Positions 1 to 8,935 of a stretch of DNA of 64,000 nucleotides are shown piece after piece. The stretch is taken from the NCBI GenBank assembly GCA_017399915.1, contig JAFQAS010000025.1, positions 28,363 through 92,362 of the forward strand, in the 5' to 3' direction. The notes below the pieces were generated by a model, which was not told the origin of the DNA, made no database searches, and saw nothing but the letters and a program-made list of their open reading frames with translations. The DNA is from Muribaculaceae bacterium. GTDB taxonomy: Bacteria > Bacteroidota > Bacteroidia > Bacteroidales > Muribaculaceae. Both the position numbers and the translations under genes were made by a program. How positions within the stretch are numbered: position 1 is the stretch's first letter; the number at the start of each line of letters is the position of its first letter.

Positions 1-1
1 C

Positions 2-844
2 AACTCGGGACGCATGGCAGTGTCATGCCTTTCCGCACCATTCAACCTCCTCGCTTCGCAACAGATAGGGTGTGGGAAAATCGTTGCTATCACTCCGGCT
101 GTGCGCTCAACGTCATCATGGGACTTTGCCCGCACCCATGCCTATGCGTTCACCTCAACCGGCACATATGCCATTTCGGTCAACGCCGCCCGGAGTGCTA
201 TTTCGGCTCATATCATCGACAACCGTCACATTATTAATAAATATATGGTGGCATTTGCCAACAATGCCGTTTATGCTATCGCGTCGGGCGACTTAATTTC
301 AATCACCGGCTCTCGTGCCGCAACTTTGCGACGCAACATCAATGCCACCGCCATTGCATGGGACAACAGCAAGCATCTGCTTTGGACTCTTGGCAATACC
401 GCCACTGCCCGGCTACTCGATTTCGACCGCAATATCGAGGTTACATGCTCTGTACCCTATCCGGCTCTACTATTCAGTGCCGACGGCGTCCTACTCGTTT
501 CTGACGGCAATGATGTAAAAATTTCCAATAACACCTATGCCGCATCAACTCCCGTGATGTGGCAACATTCAGCATTTATAGGCTCACCTCAATGTCGCAT
601 TATAGGCGTTACATTATTCATTTCAGCCTCACACTTCGACGGCACAATCTCACTCCGCGCCCATGGCGGCGCAGGGATAGACAATTCCTATCCAATCACC
701 ACATTAAATATAAACGGAGCAATAAACTCACCCATATATTTAAAGATTGTAGCGCCACACCGCCCCTACATCAACATCACAATCGACGCCAACACCTCCC
801 CCGATTTCACACTCCACTCCGTCAAATTAAAAATCAATCCCTAA
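2..844 (+). CDS. Phage-like protein of unknown function (5' end outside window)
   Basis: The reading frame is open from the window edge, so the first methionine codon at 14 is probably internal and the protein longer than the 276 residues from there. No family is recognised. The visible part is rich in Ala, Ile, Ser and Thr with alternating hydrophobic residues, which suits an all-beta fold; several segments look like short propeller-type repeats, but this is only an impression. It ends 33 bases before a large terminase gene on the same strand, so a virion or tail-associated role is plausible by context. The stop is followed by TTAGCGACCC, a motif resembling intergenic sequence near 37880-37910. 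Product function is not established. Confidence 0.55.
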   Translation, partial: NSGRMAVSCLSAPFNLLASQQIGCGKIVAITPAVRSTSSWDFARTHAYAFTSTGTYAISVNAARSAISAHIIDNRHIINKYMVAFANNAVYAIASGDLISITGSRAATLRRNINATAIAWDNSKHLLWTLGNTATARLLDFDRNIEVTCSVPYPALLFSADGVLLVSDGNDVKISNNTYAASTPVMWQHSAFIGSPQCRIIGVTLFISASHFDGTISLRAHGGAGIDNSYPITTLNINGAINSPIYLKIVAPHRPYINITIDANTSPDFTLHSVKLKINP

Positions 845-877
845 TGATCTTAGCGACCCTTTAACCCCATTAAAATT

Positions 878-2752
878 ATGAAAACCATCATCGAAGAAAA
901 CAATCGCCGCAACAAACTGCTCAACACCCCCTACGACCCGGTCAAAGGAATAGGTTGCATAGGCTCACGCACCCGCATTGACGCCTCGCGCTTGGGCTTC
1001 GGAGCCGAAGTGTGGCTCCCCGATGCCATGCTTGCCGACCCCAAATATCACGTTGCCTCAACCGATGCCGACAGTTGGGTGAAACTGCGATGCCACCACG
1101 ACTTTGAGTTTTGGTGCGTGACCTGCGTAAAAATCAAGGACAAACTATCGGGGCTGGATATTCCGTTCCGCCTCAATGCCCCTCAACGCCGAGTGGCTGC
1201 TATCTTCGAGAGTCAGCGCACTGCAGGGCAACCCATTCGCGCCATAATGCTCAAAGCGCGCCAATGGGGAGGAAGCACCCTCACACAGATGTATATGGCA
1301 TGGATTCAGTCGGTCCATTGTCACAACTGGCATTCACTCATCTGCGCCCATGTGAAAGACACGGCGGCATCAATCCGTGGCATGTATTCAAAAATGCTCT
1401 CAGCTTATCCCGAACAATATTGGGAAGGAGATGTCGCACCCAAGTTCTCTCCCTTTGAACGTTCTACCAACATTCGCGAGATTGCCGGGCGCGGTTGCCG
1501 TGTCACCGTGGGGTCGGCCGAGAACCAAGAGGCGGTGCGCGGTAGCGACTTTGCCATGGCACACCTATCGGAAACAGCCTTTTGGAGCGACAGCACCACC
1601 CGTTCACCCGAACGGTTTATCCGTGCCGTGTGCGGTGCCATTGCCCTTGTGCCTTACTCGCTTATTGTGATGGAAAGCACAGCCAATGGCGTGGGGAACT
1701 ATTTTCACAACGAATGGTTGCGCGCCAAAGCCGGCGAAAGCGACAAAACACCCATCTTTGTGCCGTGGAATGAGATTGAGATATACCGCATGCCGGTGAG
1801 CAATCCTCAAGCGTTGTGGAACTCGATGGATAGCTATGAGCATGAGCTGTGGGACAATGGCCTCACACTCGAAATGATTAACTGGTATCACCACAAACGT
1901 GCCGAATACCCCTCCCACTCCATGATGAAAGCCGAATACCCCTCTAACGACATCGAGGCATTCACCTGCACCGGACACAACCTATTTTCGTCAGAAGCCA
2001 TCGAGCGTTTGCGTCTTGACTGCCGGGAGCCTCAATGGATAGGCGAACTGGTAGGCGATTCCATTGTGGGCGAGGATTCTTTGCGTAACATCCGTTTTGC
2101 GCCCGACCCTCGTGGCAATCTGCATATATGGGAAAAGCCCGGCGAAGGGGCATCGTCATCGCGTTATGTGGTGGCTGTGGATATTGGCGGACGCTCACAC
2201 TCGAGCGACTACTCGGTTATCGCCGTCATCGACCGTGAGAAAAGTAGGCCCGAAGTGGTGGCACAGTGGCGAGGACACATCGACCACGACATTCTCACTT
2301 GGAAAAGCGCGCAGATAGCCCGGTGGTATGCCAATGCGTTGCTTGTTATCGAGAGCAACACCCTCGAAACGGCCAATGGAGGCGAAAACTCGCTCTACAC
2401 CCTCTCGCAACTCAATGGTGTGTATCACAACCTCTATCGTCGCCCACGACTCGCTCAAGCCTCCGACTCGCTTGAGTCAAAAATAGGGTTTCACACCAAT
2501 CGCGCCACTAAATCACTTATCATCACCCACCTCATTGCCATGGTGCGAGATAGCGGTTATGTGGAGCGATGCAACGACGCTTGCAACGAACTAACCACCT
2601 ACGAACAACTGCCCAACGGCTCCTACGCAGCCAAAGTGGGACACCACGACGACATACTAATGACTCGTGCCATCGCTCTCTATGTAGCCTCAACAACTCA
2701 AATCGCCCCACCTCAAGATTTCTCCGGTCTACTTTCTTATAAAAACTGGTAA
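878..2752 (+). CDS. Phage terminase large subunit-like protein
   Basis: A 624-residue protein with the two-domain plan of large terminases, which package phage DNA into capsids using an N-terminal ATPase and a C-terminal RNase H-like nuclease. The P-loop-like motif is ARQWGGST (about 127-134), lacking the usual GK[ST] lysine, so the lysine or arginine just before may substitute, as in other terminases. HLSETAFW (229-236) fits Walker B with catalytic Glu, and ESTANG (266-271) fits motif III. The nuclease half has VAVDIGG (Asp435), LVIESN (Glu492) and GHHDD (Asp591/592) as a likely metal-binding trio. All motifs are present, so it may be active. No portal, capsid or other packaging gene follows; the upstream partner is the gene ending at 844. 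Confidence 0.85.
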   Translation: MKTIIEENNRRNKLLNTPYDPVKGIGCIGSRTRIDASRLGFGAEVWLPDAMLADPKYHVASTDADSWVKLRCHHDFEFWCVTCVKIKDKLSGLDIPFRLNAPQRRVAAIFESQRTAGQPIRAIMLKARQWGGSTLTQMYMAWIQSVHCHNWHSLICAHVKDTAASIRGMYSKMLSAYPEQYWEGDVAPKFSPFERSTNIREIAGRGCRVTVGSAENQEAVRGSDFAMAHLSETAFWSDSTTRSPERFIRAVCGAIALVPYSLIVMESTANGVGNYFHNEWLRAKAGESDKTPIFVPWNEIEIYRMPVSNPQALWNSMDSYEHELWDNGLTLEMINWYHHKRAEYPSHSMMKAEYPSNDIEAFTCTGHNLFSSEAIERLRLDCREPQWIGELVGDSIVGEDSLRNIRFAPDPRGNLHIWEKPGEGASSSRYVVAVDIGGRSHSSDYSVIAVIDREKSRPEVVAQWRGHIDHDILTWKSAQIARWYANALLVIESNTLETANGGENSLYTLSQLNGVYHNLYRRPRLAQASDSLESKIGFHTNRATKSLIITHLIAMVRDSGYVERCNDACNELTTYEQLPNGSYAAKVGHHDDILMTRAIALYVASTTQIAPPQDFSGLLSYKNW

Positions 2753-2944
2753 TTCGTTAATGCATAATTCATAATTGCCCACGCGGAGTGCGAAATGATT
2801 TTGACAGAATGCCAGAATGACAAAAAATCTCTTTTCTTTCCCCACGCGTCAGCCCTAACTCTCCTATTGCCACGCAGTAGATAGCAAGAACAATAGTACC
2901 AATGAGAGCAGCAACTCTCCTCTTGAAAATTACAAAGTAATTTT

Positions 2945-3050
2945 TAGGAGGAACAATGGTGCCAATGAGGGCAATATATCAAGTTTACTTGATTATTGCC
3001 GAGTGCAGCCCATTGAAGACATAGTCAGTACCCCGAAGGGGGGAGGTGGT
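2945..3050 (+). repeat. Long structured repeat unit, copy 1
   Basis: A 106-base unit running from TAGGAGGAACAATGG to GGGGAGGTGGT. It carries a hairpin at 2970-3000 (GGCAATATATCAAG, loop TTTA, CTTGATTATTGCC) and a CCCC-GAA-GGGG hairpin at 3031-3041. It is preceded by CTCCTCTTG...TTTTTAGGAGG, which forms a further stem. Near-identical copies are at 8021-8126 and 8936-9041. Confidence 0.85.
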
Positions 3051-3168
3051 TAAATCTAATTCATAATGCATAATGCATAATTCATAATTGCCATGCGGAG
3101 TGCGAAATGATTTTGACAGAATGCCAGAATGACAAAAAATCTCTCTTCTTTCCCCATGCGTCAGCTCT

Positions 3169-3230
3169 AACTCTCCTCTTGAAATTTCACCGAAATTTTA
3201 GGAGGAGTACGGCGAAGCCGGGAGGTGGTC
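3169..3230 (+). repeat. Short structured repeat unit, copy 1
   Basis: A 62-base unit: AACTCTCCTCTT, an arm AAATTTC-ACC-GAAATTT closed by CTCCT/AGGAG, then GTAC and a CGGC-GAA-GCCG hairpin, ending GGAGGTGGTC. Compared with the copy at 8189-8250 the last hairpin is CGGC/GCCG instead of CCCC/GGGG, a compensatory change that keeps pairing. Confidence 0.8.
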
Positions 3231-3339
3231 ATAATAATGTAGAGTGCGGAATCTTTAATTATGAATTATGGACTATGCATTATGCATTAATGGAGACGGC
3301 AGCCTTTATGTTCTTATGTCTTTCTGTCTAATTCATTTC

Positions 3340-3359
3340 GGACACGGCACGCCGTGTCC
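3340..3359. repeat. Perfect 9-bp-arm palindrome
   Basis: GGACACGGC, spacer AC, GCCGTGTCC. It is followed by CTACAAAAAACATTCCGCACTC and lies among other dispersed repeats. No gene is close enough to call it an operator or terminator, so it is probably another dispersed palindromic repeat. Confidence 0.7.
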
Positions 3360-3525
3360 CTACAAAAAACATTCCGCACTCCGCATTCCGCATTAAGTAA
3401 GTTCCGCACTAAATAGCTATCAACTATCCGCGCTACAAGTGTTAATTATTATTAAACGCACTACCTCGTTATCAAAATTAGTTAAGTTAATATCTCTTTA
3501 CTTTTTCTATATACATATATTTATA

Positions 3526-3533
3526 TACCTTTG
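3526..3533 (+). promoter_or_regulatory. Promoter -7 element for the secreted protein at 3624
   Basis: TACCTTTG matches the Bacteroidetes consensus TAnnTTTG. It lies about 90 bases before the preferred start codon. No clear TTTG -33 element is seen at the usual distance. Confidence 0.55.
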
Positions 3534-3623
3534 CAAAATATTGCAGAGGCACGTTAGATGCCTACATATCATACTTATAGAATTTTTATATCATACTTAT
3601 TTAAACTTATATTTATTACTTTT

Positions 3624-6600
3624 ATGAAAAAACTTTTATTGTTTTTAGTGGGATTGTATGCCCTCTTTGGCGCATTGCCCGCAAATGCTTTTACCGTTTA
3701 TTTACAGAATGATATGGTATGGCCTGATCCACACCTTTATGCATGGAACAGCAATAACAACCAAATCACGGCAGGCTACACTCGCGAAAATTTAGGCAAT
3801 GGAATCTACAAATTTACATTAGATGAAACTCCTAACGGGTTCTTATTTCGCAATACCGAATATTGGAATAACGGTCAATCTGAAAATGCAACAACCATAA
3901 CAGACGGATCTTTATATAAAGTATCCTCAGAAAAAGGGGTTCCCACTATTTGCGATTGGTATCTCGTAGGGAATGCCCCTCTTGCTTGGAATGCATCAGA
4001 ATCAAATGCAATCAAATTTGAAATTTCATCCAATGGGACATTTATCATTAAAGACTTCACACTATTTAATGGATTGACTCAAGATGGGAAAAACAATACA
4101 GGTTTCAAACTTTATAATACCGATGGGACTTGGTTAGGTGATGCTTCTTACCAATTTAGCCCTACAAGTAAAACACACAATATCGTCAATAATGGAGACA
4201 ACAATTGTGGTTACAACTTTTCCAACTCAACAGATACTTGGACAATAACGTTTAACCCTTTTGACAATAAAAAATTAAAATTTTCATCATCAAACGAAGA
4301 GATTGATATCCCTACAGGTGTAAATATGCCATTGAAACCTGCAGACTTTGCTAATGGCAAGGCTCACTACTTTATCGTAGGTACTCGTATGTCGGAATGG
4401 CGTCTTCAACCCGAATGGGAATTAACCGTAAGCGAAGATGGCACTACTGCCACTATCGACGATCGTCTTTTCTATAATGGCCGTATCGCTATTGCTAAAG
4501 TTGATAATTACACTGATTATAAAAACCATCGTTATACACTATTCACAAACAACCAGAATTGGTATGTAAAAGAAGGTGCAACTTCCAATATCGCTCTTTC
4601 TAACTATGGGACTAAATCTTGTGTCCGTTATTCAAATAGTAACACCGATCAGGTAACGCCCTCAGACGGTCTTTGGTTTACATATTACAACGAAGTCGAT
4701 CCCGGTAGCAAATATCCTGATGATGAGGCGTCCAAAGCTGCTAAAGACGCGACCATATTAAAATGCCACCCTACATATGTGGGGCAAGTGGTTATCACCC
4801 TTGATAAAGGCACTCCTTCTCATATTTCATTCAATAATGTAACCAAAAATAGTTCTGACCTAAACCTCAACAACGAATATACCTTCTCATTGGTTGGTTC
4901 AAATATCGGTTATGATGGCTATACCGACCAAGATGCGTTAAAGACTCCTCTTGAAGCACAAAGTGGGTTCAATGTTAAGAACTGGCAAGAATCATGGATT
5001 CAATATGACCCCGAAACAGGAGAGCCATATATCGACGGCAATGGTGATGCTATTTACCAAACATGTTTCCAAAAAAGTTGGTTGGTAAATCACCCCACTA
5101 AATTCCGCGATGCATCGGGAGAAAAACCATTTGAATACTCTTCTCGTTCAATTACATTTACCAATGTCAACTCATATACCGATGCAGAGTTAAATGCCGA
5201 CCCATATCGCGACCTTTATGCCAAATATGCCGTATTATATGACGACAATGGCAATAAAATAACAAATACCGGTAGCGATAATTCCATTGGGAATGATACT
5301 GATGAATATCTTTATAGACCCGGTAGTGGCATGTCAGATGCAGATGCAGATGCTCGCACTGCCAATTGGCAATGTTTCGTGGTAAAAGATATGTGGATGT
5401 CTCAACAGTTTAAAGTATGGACCGGTTGGGGTGGTGCAAACAAAACCCACGATGAAACAGATACAAACACCGCAGATGCTCGTTGGTATTATGAAAATGG
5501 TGGTCACGATATCGAACACGGAAAATATCCGGTCAAAGCATCAAGCAAAAATGACCGATTCTATGCAACTTGGCGAGACAAAAATGGGGCTGACTTCCAA
5601 ATCGGGGATGGCACTGATCGTGTATATTTCAAGCGTGTGATTGTGTGGTATGACCCATCTGGCTATTTTGACAACTCTGCTATTCAACTTATCACTGAGT
5701 TAGGTGGTCCAAACATCTATATAGGTCGTGAAGACAAAAATCACTTACACTACACCTACTCTATCCCCGAAGAAAACGACGAACTTGCCAACGTGAAAGT
5801 GAAAGAGTATTACATCTATCGCTTTATGGTTGACGAAACAGGTAACGAAATTGAAGGCACTCGCATTCTCGTTAAGTCGGAAACCGGATTAACCGCAGAT
5901 CCCGAATATGTGGCAGGTAATGCAGTTATTGATGCTAACGAAGTGGGCGCCGGAACATATAAATATGAAATCGCGGTTGTGTATCATGGCAATGATGCTG
6001 CAGCAATTGAAGATGGCACTACCCGCATCGCCTACTCAAACGAAATCTCAATCTATGAGGCTTCTGTTCCTGTAACAGCGACAGCCGTTCAACAACGCGA
6101 CAGCGAAGGCCGTTACTCATTCAATATCGAACTTAATGCCAACATCAAATCTTCGGCACTCGACAAAACTACCACCAATGGTAACGCAGTGAAAGACCTT
6201 GCAAAATACTATACAGTAGTTGTAACCGACGAAACATTGGCATTGCTCAATGCCGGCACTTCTATCGAAGCAGATGGCGCGGCTAAATCATTTGCTAAAG
6301 GAGACGTCAAAGTTGCCGACGCTGGAGAAGTAAAGACCCTCTCAAATGTAAACTACATGCAATTTAACGTCCCCACCGGTGACGCAAAAGATATGCCTAC
6401 AGTTGTGTTCCACAACATCGACCCATCAGAAACTTATCCATTTGATGTATATTTGACATCGGAAGATGGTGATATCGAAGAATTTGCTCAACTCAACTTC
6501 GATGTAGCAAAAACAACTGCGACATTGGTTATCCCCGCTCCTACCATTGAATTTGAAAATGTAACACTCAAAGTTCATGGCACCGACCTTGACGGAGAAA

Positions 6601-7796
6601 CCGATCCTTCGCTTATGCCTCTTGGTTCACACCGTTACTTAGGCACTTGGCAAAATCCTAAAATCGGACTTACCGACCCTATCCACTATCGTGGCGTGAA
6701 CTATGCTACAACTACCGGTGCTATCAGCGCCCTAAATGTGACTGATGAAGTTGTAAACAATTGGGCAATAAGCTACGACATCAACATCAACGGCACTTAC
6801 GCTTATAACAATGAAGTGAACAGCCTAAAAGATGCCGACAATCACATCAACAACACTGTCGCAACGCTCGAATATTTCCCTATTGACTTTGCTACAGAAG
6901 CCGTGGCTGCAGAAAACGCCAAAGATGGTCGCGCATATACCACATATAATAATGCTAAAGAAGACTATCTCGCAGGTATCACTGCCAACTACTCTCGTAG
7001 CAACATTTCAACCTCTTCCAATGGAAATGGTAGCGCATTTAGTTACACTCCTGCATTTGAAGGAATGGTAATCAAGAGCGAAGATGTTCAAAACTGCGCA
7101 CTAATGTATGATGCCGGCAGTCACTATTTCGAGAACGATGTTTACCATGCTCACTCTTACGATGCTCTTATGCAAGTATCATGGACTCTTGATAACGAGC
7201 TACATAAATATATAGGTATTTATGCCGATGCTCAAGGAATGGATTGCGCCGGCCACTACATCAAACCAAACGATGGATATTGGCACATGTATATCCCTTC
7301 AACAGTTTTAACTGATGCATCTGTCAATGAATACAACAAACCGACATTGGCATCAATAGCTTACACTGCTTATAATGGCGATTATTCCGACGACAACAAC
7401 TGGGCTCTTTTGGCAACTAAAAACAATCACATGCCTATCAAGGTGCACAATGTTTGGTCGGGCAACACAACTATCAATAGCGATGCGAAGATTGACATCA
7501 CTACCACAACCAACTATCCTGTATTGGTAATGGATCAACCTTCAATGACTATCGGAAACGCCCAAGTTGCAGCCAACGAAGCACCAACTCTCAAAGTTAT
7601 TGCAATACCAGCCACTACTACAGTAACTCTAAATAGTGCCAACGTGTTTGCATTAACAGGCGTTGAAGATATCTTGATTGAAGCCGACTCTGATGCTCGC
7701 TACTACAATTTACAAGGTGTAGAGGTAGTAAACCCATCAAATGGTGTATATATCATGGTAAAAGGTCAAAAAGCTACTAAAGTGTTCATAAAGTAA
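3624..7796 (+). CDS. Giant secreted protein with type IX-like C-terminal sorting tail
   Basis: The start at 3624 is preferred over 3558 because it begins a clear signal peptide (MKKLLLFLVGLYALFGALPANA); the product is then 1390 residues. The first mature segment (FTVYLQNDMVWPDPHLYAW) resembles small beta-rich carbohydrate-binding-like modules, though no family is certain. The middle has fibronectin-like stretches (an EYYIYRFMVD-type segment and repeats ending in conserved Tyr/Pro). The last about 35 residues (YYNLQGVEVVNPSNGVYI...KVFIK) resemble the C-terminal domains that route proteins through type IX secretion or to the surface. A segment with CAGHY, EYN and VWSGN is shared with the protein at 61661-64000, so the two are paralogs. 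A terminator follows at 7846. Function unknown; a surface glycan-binding or adhesin role is inference. Confidence 0.8.
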   Translation: MKKLLLFLVGLYALFGALPANAFTVYLQNDMVWPDPHLYAWNSNNNQITAGYTRENLGNGIYKFTLDETPNGFLFRNTEYWNNGQSENATTITDGSLYKVSSEKGVPTICDWYLVGNAPLAWNASESNAIKFEISSNGTFIIKDFTLFNGLTQDGKNNTGFKLYNTDGTWLGDASYQFSPTSKTHNIVNNGDNNCGYNFSNSTDTWTITFNPFDNKKLKFSSSNEEIDIPTGVNMPLKPADFANGKAHYFIVGTRMSEWRLQPEWELTVSEDGTTATIDDRLFYNGRIAIAKVDNYTDYKNHRYTLFTNNQNWYVKEGATSNIALSNYGTKSCVRYSNSNTDQVTPSDGLWFTYYNEVDPGSKYPDDEASKAAKDATILKCHPTYVGQVVITLDKGTPSHISFNNVTKNSSDLNLNNEYTFSLVGSNIGYDGYTDQDALKTPLEAQSGFNVKNWQESWIQYDPETGEPYIDGNGDAIYQTCFQKSWLVNHPTKFRDASGEKPFEYSSRSITFTNVNSYTDAELNADPYRDLYAKYAVLYDDNGNKITNTGSDNSIGNDTDEYLYRPGSGMSDADADARTANWQCFVVKDMWMSQQFKVWTGWGGANKTHDETDTNTADARWYYENGGHDIEHGKYPVKASSKNDRFYATWRDKNGADFQIGDGTDRVYFKRVIVWYDPSGYFDNSAIQLITELGGPNIYIGREDKNHLHYTYSIPEENDELANVKVKEYYIYRFMVDETGNEIEGTRILVKSETGLTADPEYVAGNAVIDANEVGAGTYKYEIAVVYHGNDAAAIEDGTTRIAYSNEISIYEASVPVTATAVQQRDSEGRYSFNIELNANIKSSALDKTTTNGNAVKDLAKYYTVVVTDETLALLNAGTSIEADGAAKSFAKGDVKVADAGEVKTLSNVNYMQFNVPTGDAKDMPTVVFHNIDPSETYPFDVYLTSEDGDIEEFAQLNFDVAKTTATLVIPAPTIEFENVTLKVHGTDLDGETDPSLMPLGSHRYLGTWQNPKIGLTDPIHYRGVNYATTTGAISALNVTDEVVNNWAISYDININGTYAYNNEVNSLKDADNHINNTVATLEYFPIDFATEAVAAENAKDGRAYTTYNNAKEDYLAGITANYSRSNISTSSNGNGSAFSYTPAFEGMVIKSEDVQNCALMYDAGSHYFENDVYHAHSYDALMQVSWTLDNELHKYIGIYADAQGMDCAGHYIKPNDGYWHMYIPSTVLTDASVNEYNKPTLASIAYTAYNGDYSDDNNWALLATKNNHMPIKVHNVWSGNTTINSDAKIDITTTTNYPVLVMDQPSMTIGNAQVAANEAPTLKVIAIPATTTVTLNSANVFALTGVEDILIEADSDARYYNLQGVEVVNPSNGVYIMVKGQKATKVFIK

Positions 7797-7845
7797 TAAA
7801 AACCGAGAGTAACACTCTCAAATCTACAATCACTCTATAACGAAA

Positions 7846-7881
7846 ACGGTGTGTCAATCTCCCTGACACACCGTTTTTTTT
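7846..7881 (+). terminator. Intrinsic terminator of the giant secreted protein
   Basis: Stem ACGGTGTGTCA / TGACACACCGT (11 bp) with a 7-base loop, followed by a run of T. Confidence 0.9.
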
Positions 7882-8020
7882 ATCATTTAACCGAAAAACT
7901 TATAAAGGGAGGAGTGTTTCTTCCTCACGCACCAGCCCTAACTCCCCTATTGCCACGCAGTGGATAGCAGAAACAATAGTGCAAATGAGAGCAGCAACTC
8001 TCCTCCTGCCACGCAGTAGA

Positions 8021-8126
8021 TAGGAGGAACAATGGTGCCAATGAGGGCAATATATCAAGCTTGCTTGATTATTGCCGAGTGCAGCCCATTGAAGACATAG
8101 TCAGTACCCCGGAGGGGGGAGGTGGT
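8021..8126 (+). repeat. Long structured repeat unit, copy 2
   Basis: Same 106-base unit as 2945-3050. The loop of the first hairpin is changed (ATCAAGCTTGCTTGAT) and the second hairpin is CCCC-GGA-GGGG; stems are preserved. It is preceded by CTCCTCCTGCCACGCAGTAGATAGGAGG, whose ends pair as in the other copies although the arm between them is unrelated in sequence. Confidence 0.85.
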
Positions 8127-8188
8127 TAAATTAATGCATAATTCATAATTCACAATGCATAATTCATAATTCCCCACGCGCATGCCTC

Positions 8189-8250
8189 AACTCTCCTCTT
8201 GAAATTTCACCGAAATTTTAGGAGGAGTACCCCGGAGGGGGGAGGTGGTC
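8189..8250 (+). repeat. Short structured repeat unit, copy 2 (left flank of DUF559 gene)
   Basis: Nearly identical to 3169-3230: AACTCTCCTCTT, arm AAATTTC-ACC-GAAATTT, GGAGGAGTAC, hairpin CCCC-GGA-GGGG, GGAGGTGGTC. Confidence 0.85.
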
Positions 8251-8342
8251 AAAACACTAAAACTTGGATGATTCACAGCATGCAATAACAATAAATATAG
8301 TAATTAACATAATATTAGCGAAAACTAAAACGTAATATATGT

Positions 8343-8711
8343 ATGAAACAAAATAATAAACCTGAACTGAAACAGATTCGCCAAAATTTGCGTTCACATG
8401 GCACTGCTGCCGAAGCAACTTTATGGCGAATTTTGAAAAACAAACAATTTGATGGTTGGAAATGGCGACGACAACATTCTATTGGAAATATTATCTTAGA
8501 TTTTTATTGCCCAAAAGCCAAATTAGGGATTGAATTGGACGGGAACCATCATTTTGTTGCAGGAGGACAAATTGCTGATGAAATGAAAACAGTGTTTCTG
8601 CAAGACATCGGCATAAAAGTGATTCATATTGAAAATAAATTACTATGGCAAATGCCCGACGATGTACTTGAATTGATTAGACGTGAGTTAGATGGCTCTA
8701 ATTCTGTTTAG
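8343..8711 (+). CDS. DUF559 family Vsr-like endonuclease-domain protein
   Basis: A complete 122-residue DUF559 protein. This family has the PD-(D/E)XK fold of very-short-patch-repair (Vsr) endonucleases; its substrates are mostly uncharacterised. Visible family features: an N-terminal helix with TAAEATLWRILKN (21-33), the strand RRQHSIGNIILDFYC (42-56) with Asp53, then KLGIELDGNHH (60-70) with Glu64, Asp66 and paired His. A C-terminal segment VIHIENKLLW completes the fold. All presumed catalytic positions are kept, so it may be an active nuclease. It stands alone, with no restriction or methylase partner nearby, and is flanked by inverted structured repeats. No promoter of the TAnnTTTG type is obvious. 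The start at 8343 follows A/T-rich sequence. Confidence 0.88.
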   Translation: MKQNNKPELKQIRQNLRSHGTAAEATLWRILKNKQFDGWKWRRQHSIGNIILDFYCPKAKLGIELDGNHHFVAGGQIADEMKTVFLQDIGIKVIHIENKLLWQMPDDVLELIRRELDGSNSV

Positions 8712-8723
8712 TCCTGTGTTTCT

Positions 8724-8783
8724 GACCACCTCCCGGCTTCGCCGTACTCCTCCTATTTTTCTACGAAAAACAAGAGGAGAGTT
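8724..8783 (-). repeat. Short structured repeat unit, copy 3 (inverted, right flank of DUF559 gene)
   Basis: On the minus strand it reads AACTCTCCTCTT, an arm TTTTTC-GTA-GAAAAA, TAGGAGGAGTAC, hairpin CGGC-GAA-GCCG, GGAGGTGGTC. The arm differs completely in sequence from the other copies but is again self-complementary. Confidence 0.85.
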
Positions 8784-8935
8784 GCCTCTCCACATACTTA
8801 AGCAGAAACATTAATATTACCTTTTATTGGATATTTTCCTCACGCACCAGCCCTAACTCTCCTCCTGCCACGCAGTGGATAGGAGAAACAATAGTGCATA
8901 TGAAAACAGCAACTCCCCTATTGCCACGCAGTGGA

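Larger units (their letters stand above)
2753..3623. other. Gene-free repeat-rich spacer
   Basis: This 0.87-kb stretch holds no convincing gene. It contains one long and one short copy of a structured dispersed repeat, two copies of a GCGGAGTGCGAAATGATT-type segment (about 2783 and 3094), arrays of ATTCATAATT/ATGCATAATT, a perfect palindrome at 3340-3359, and finally a promoter-like TACCTTTG at 3526-3533 for the secreted protein that begins at 3624. The same repeat families recur at 7900-8250 and 8724-9136. Confidence 0.8.
8189..8783 (+). mobile_element. Putative small mobile element: DUF559 gene between inverted structured repeats
   Basis: The left boundary is a short repeat unit in forward orientation (8189-8250). 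The right boundary is the same unit in reverse orientation (8724-8783), starting 12 bases after the stop codon of the DUF559 gene. Read outward-in, both begin AACTCTCCTCTT and end GGAGGTGGTC, so together they form about 60-bp imperfect terminal inverted repeats around one small nuclease gene. Copies without the gene lie at 3169-3230, as would be expected of non-autonomous relatives. Mobility is an inference from this arrangement; no target-site duplication was identified. Confidence 0.5.

Noticed and set aside
3558..3623. Upstream extension of the giant secreted protein
   Set aside because: It would place 22 residues before a canonical signal peptide.
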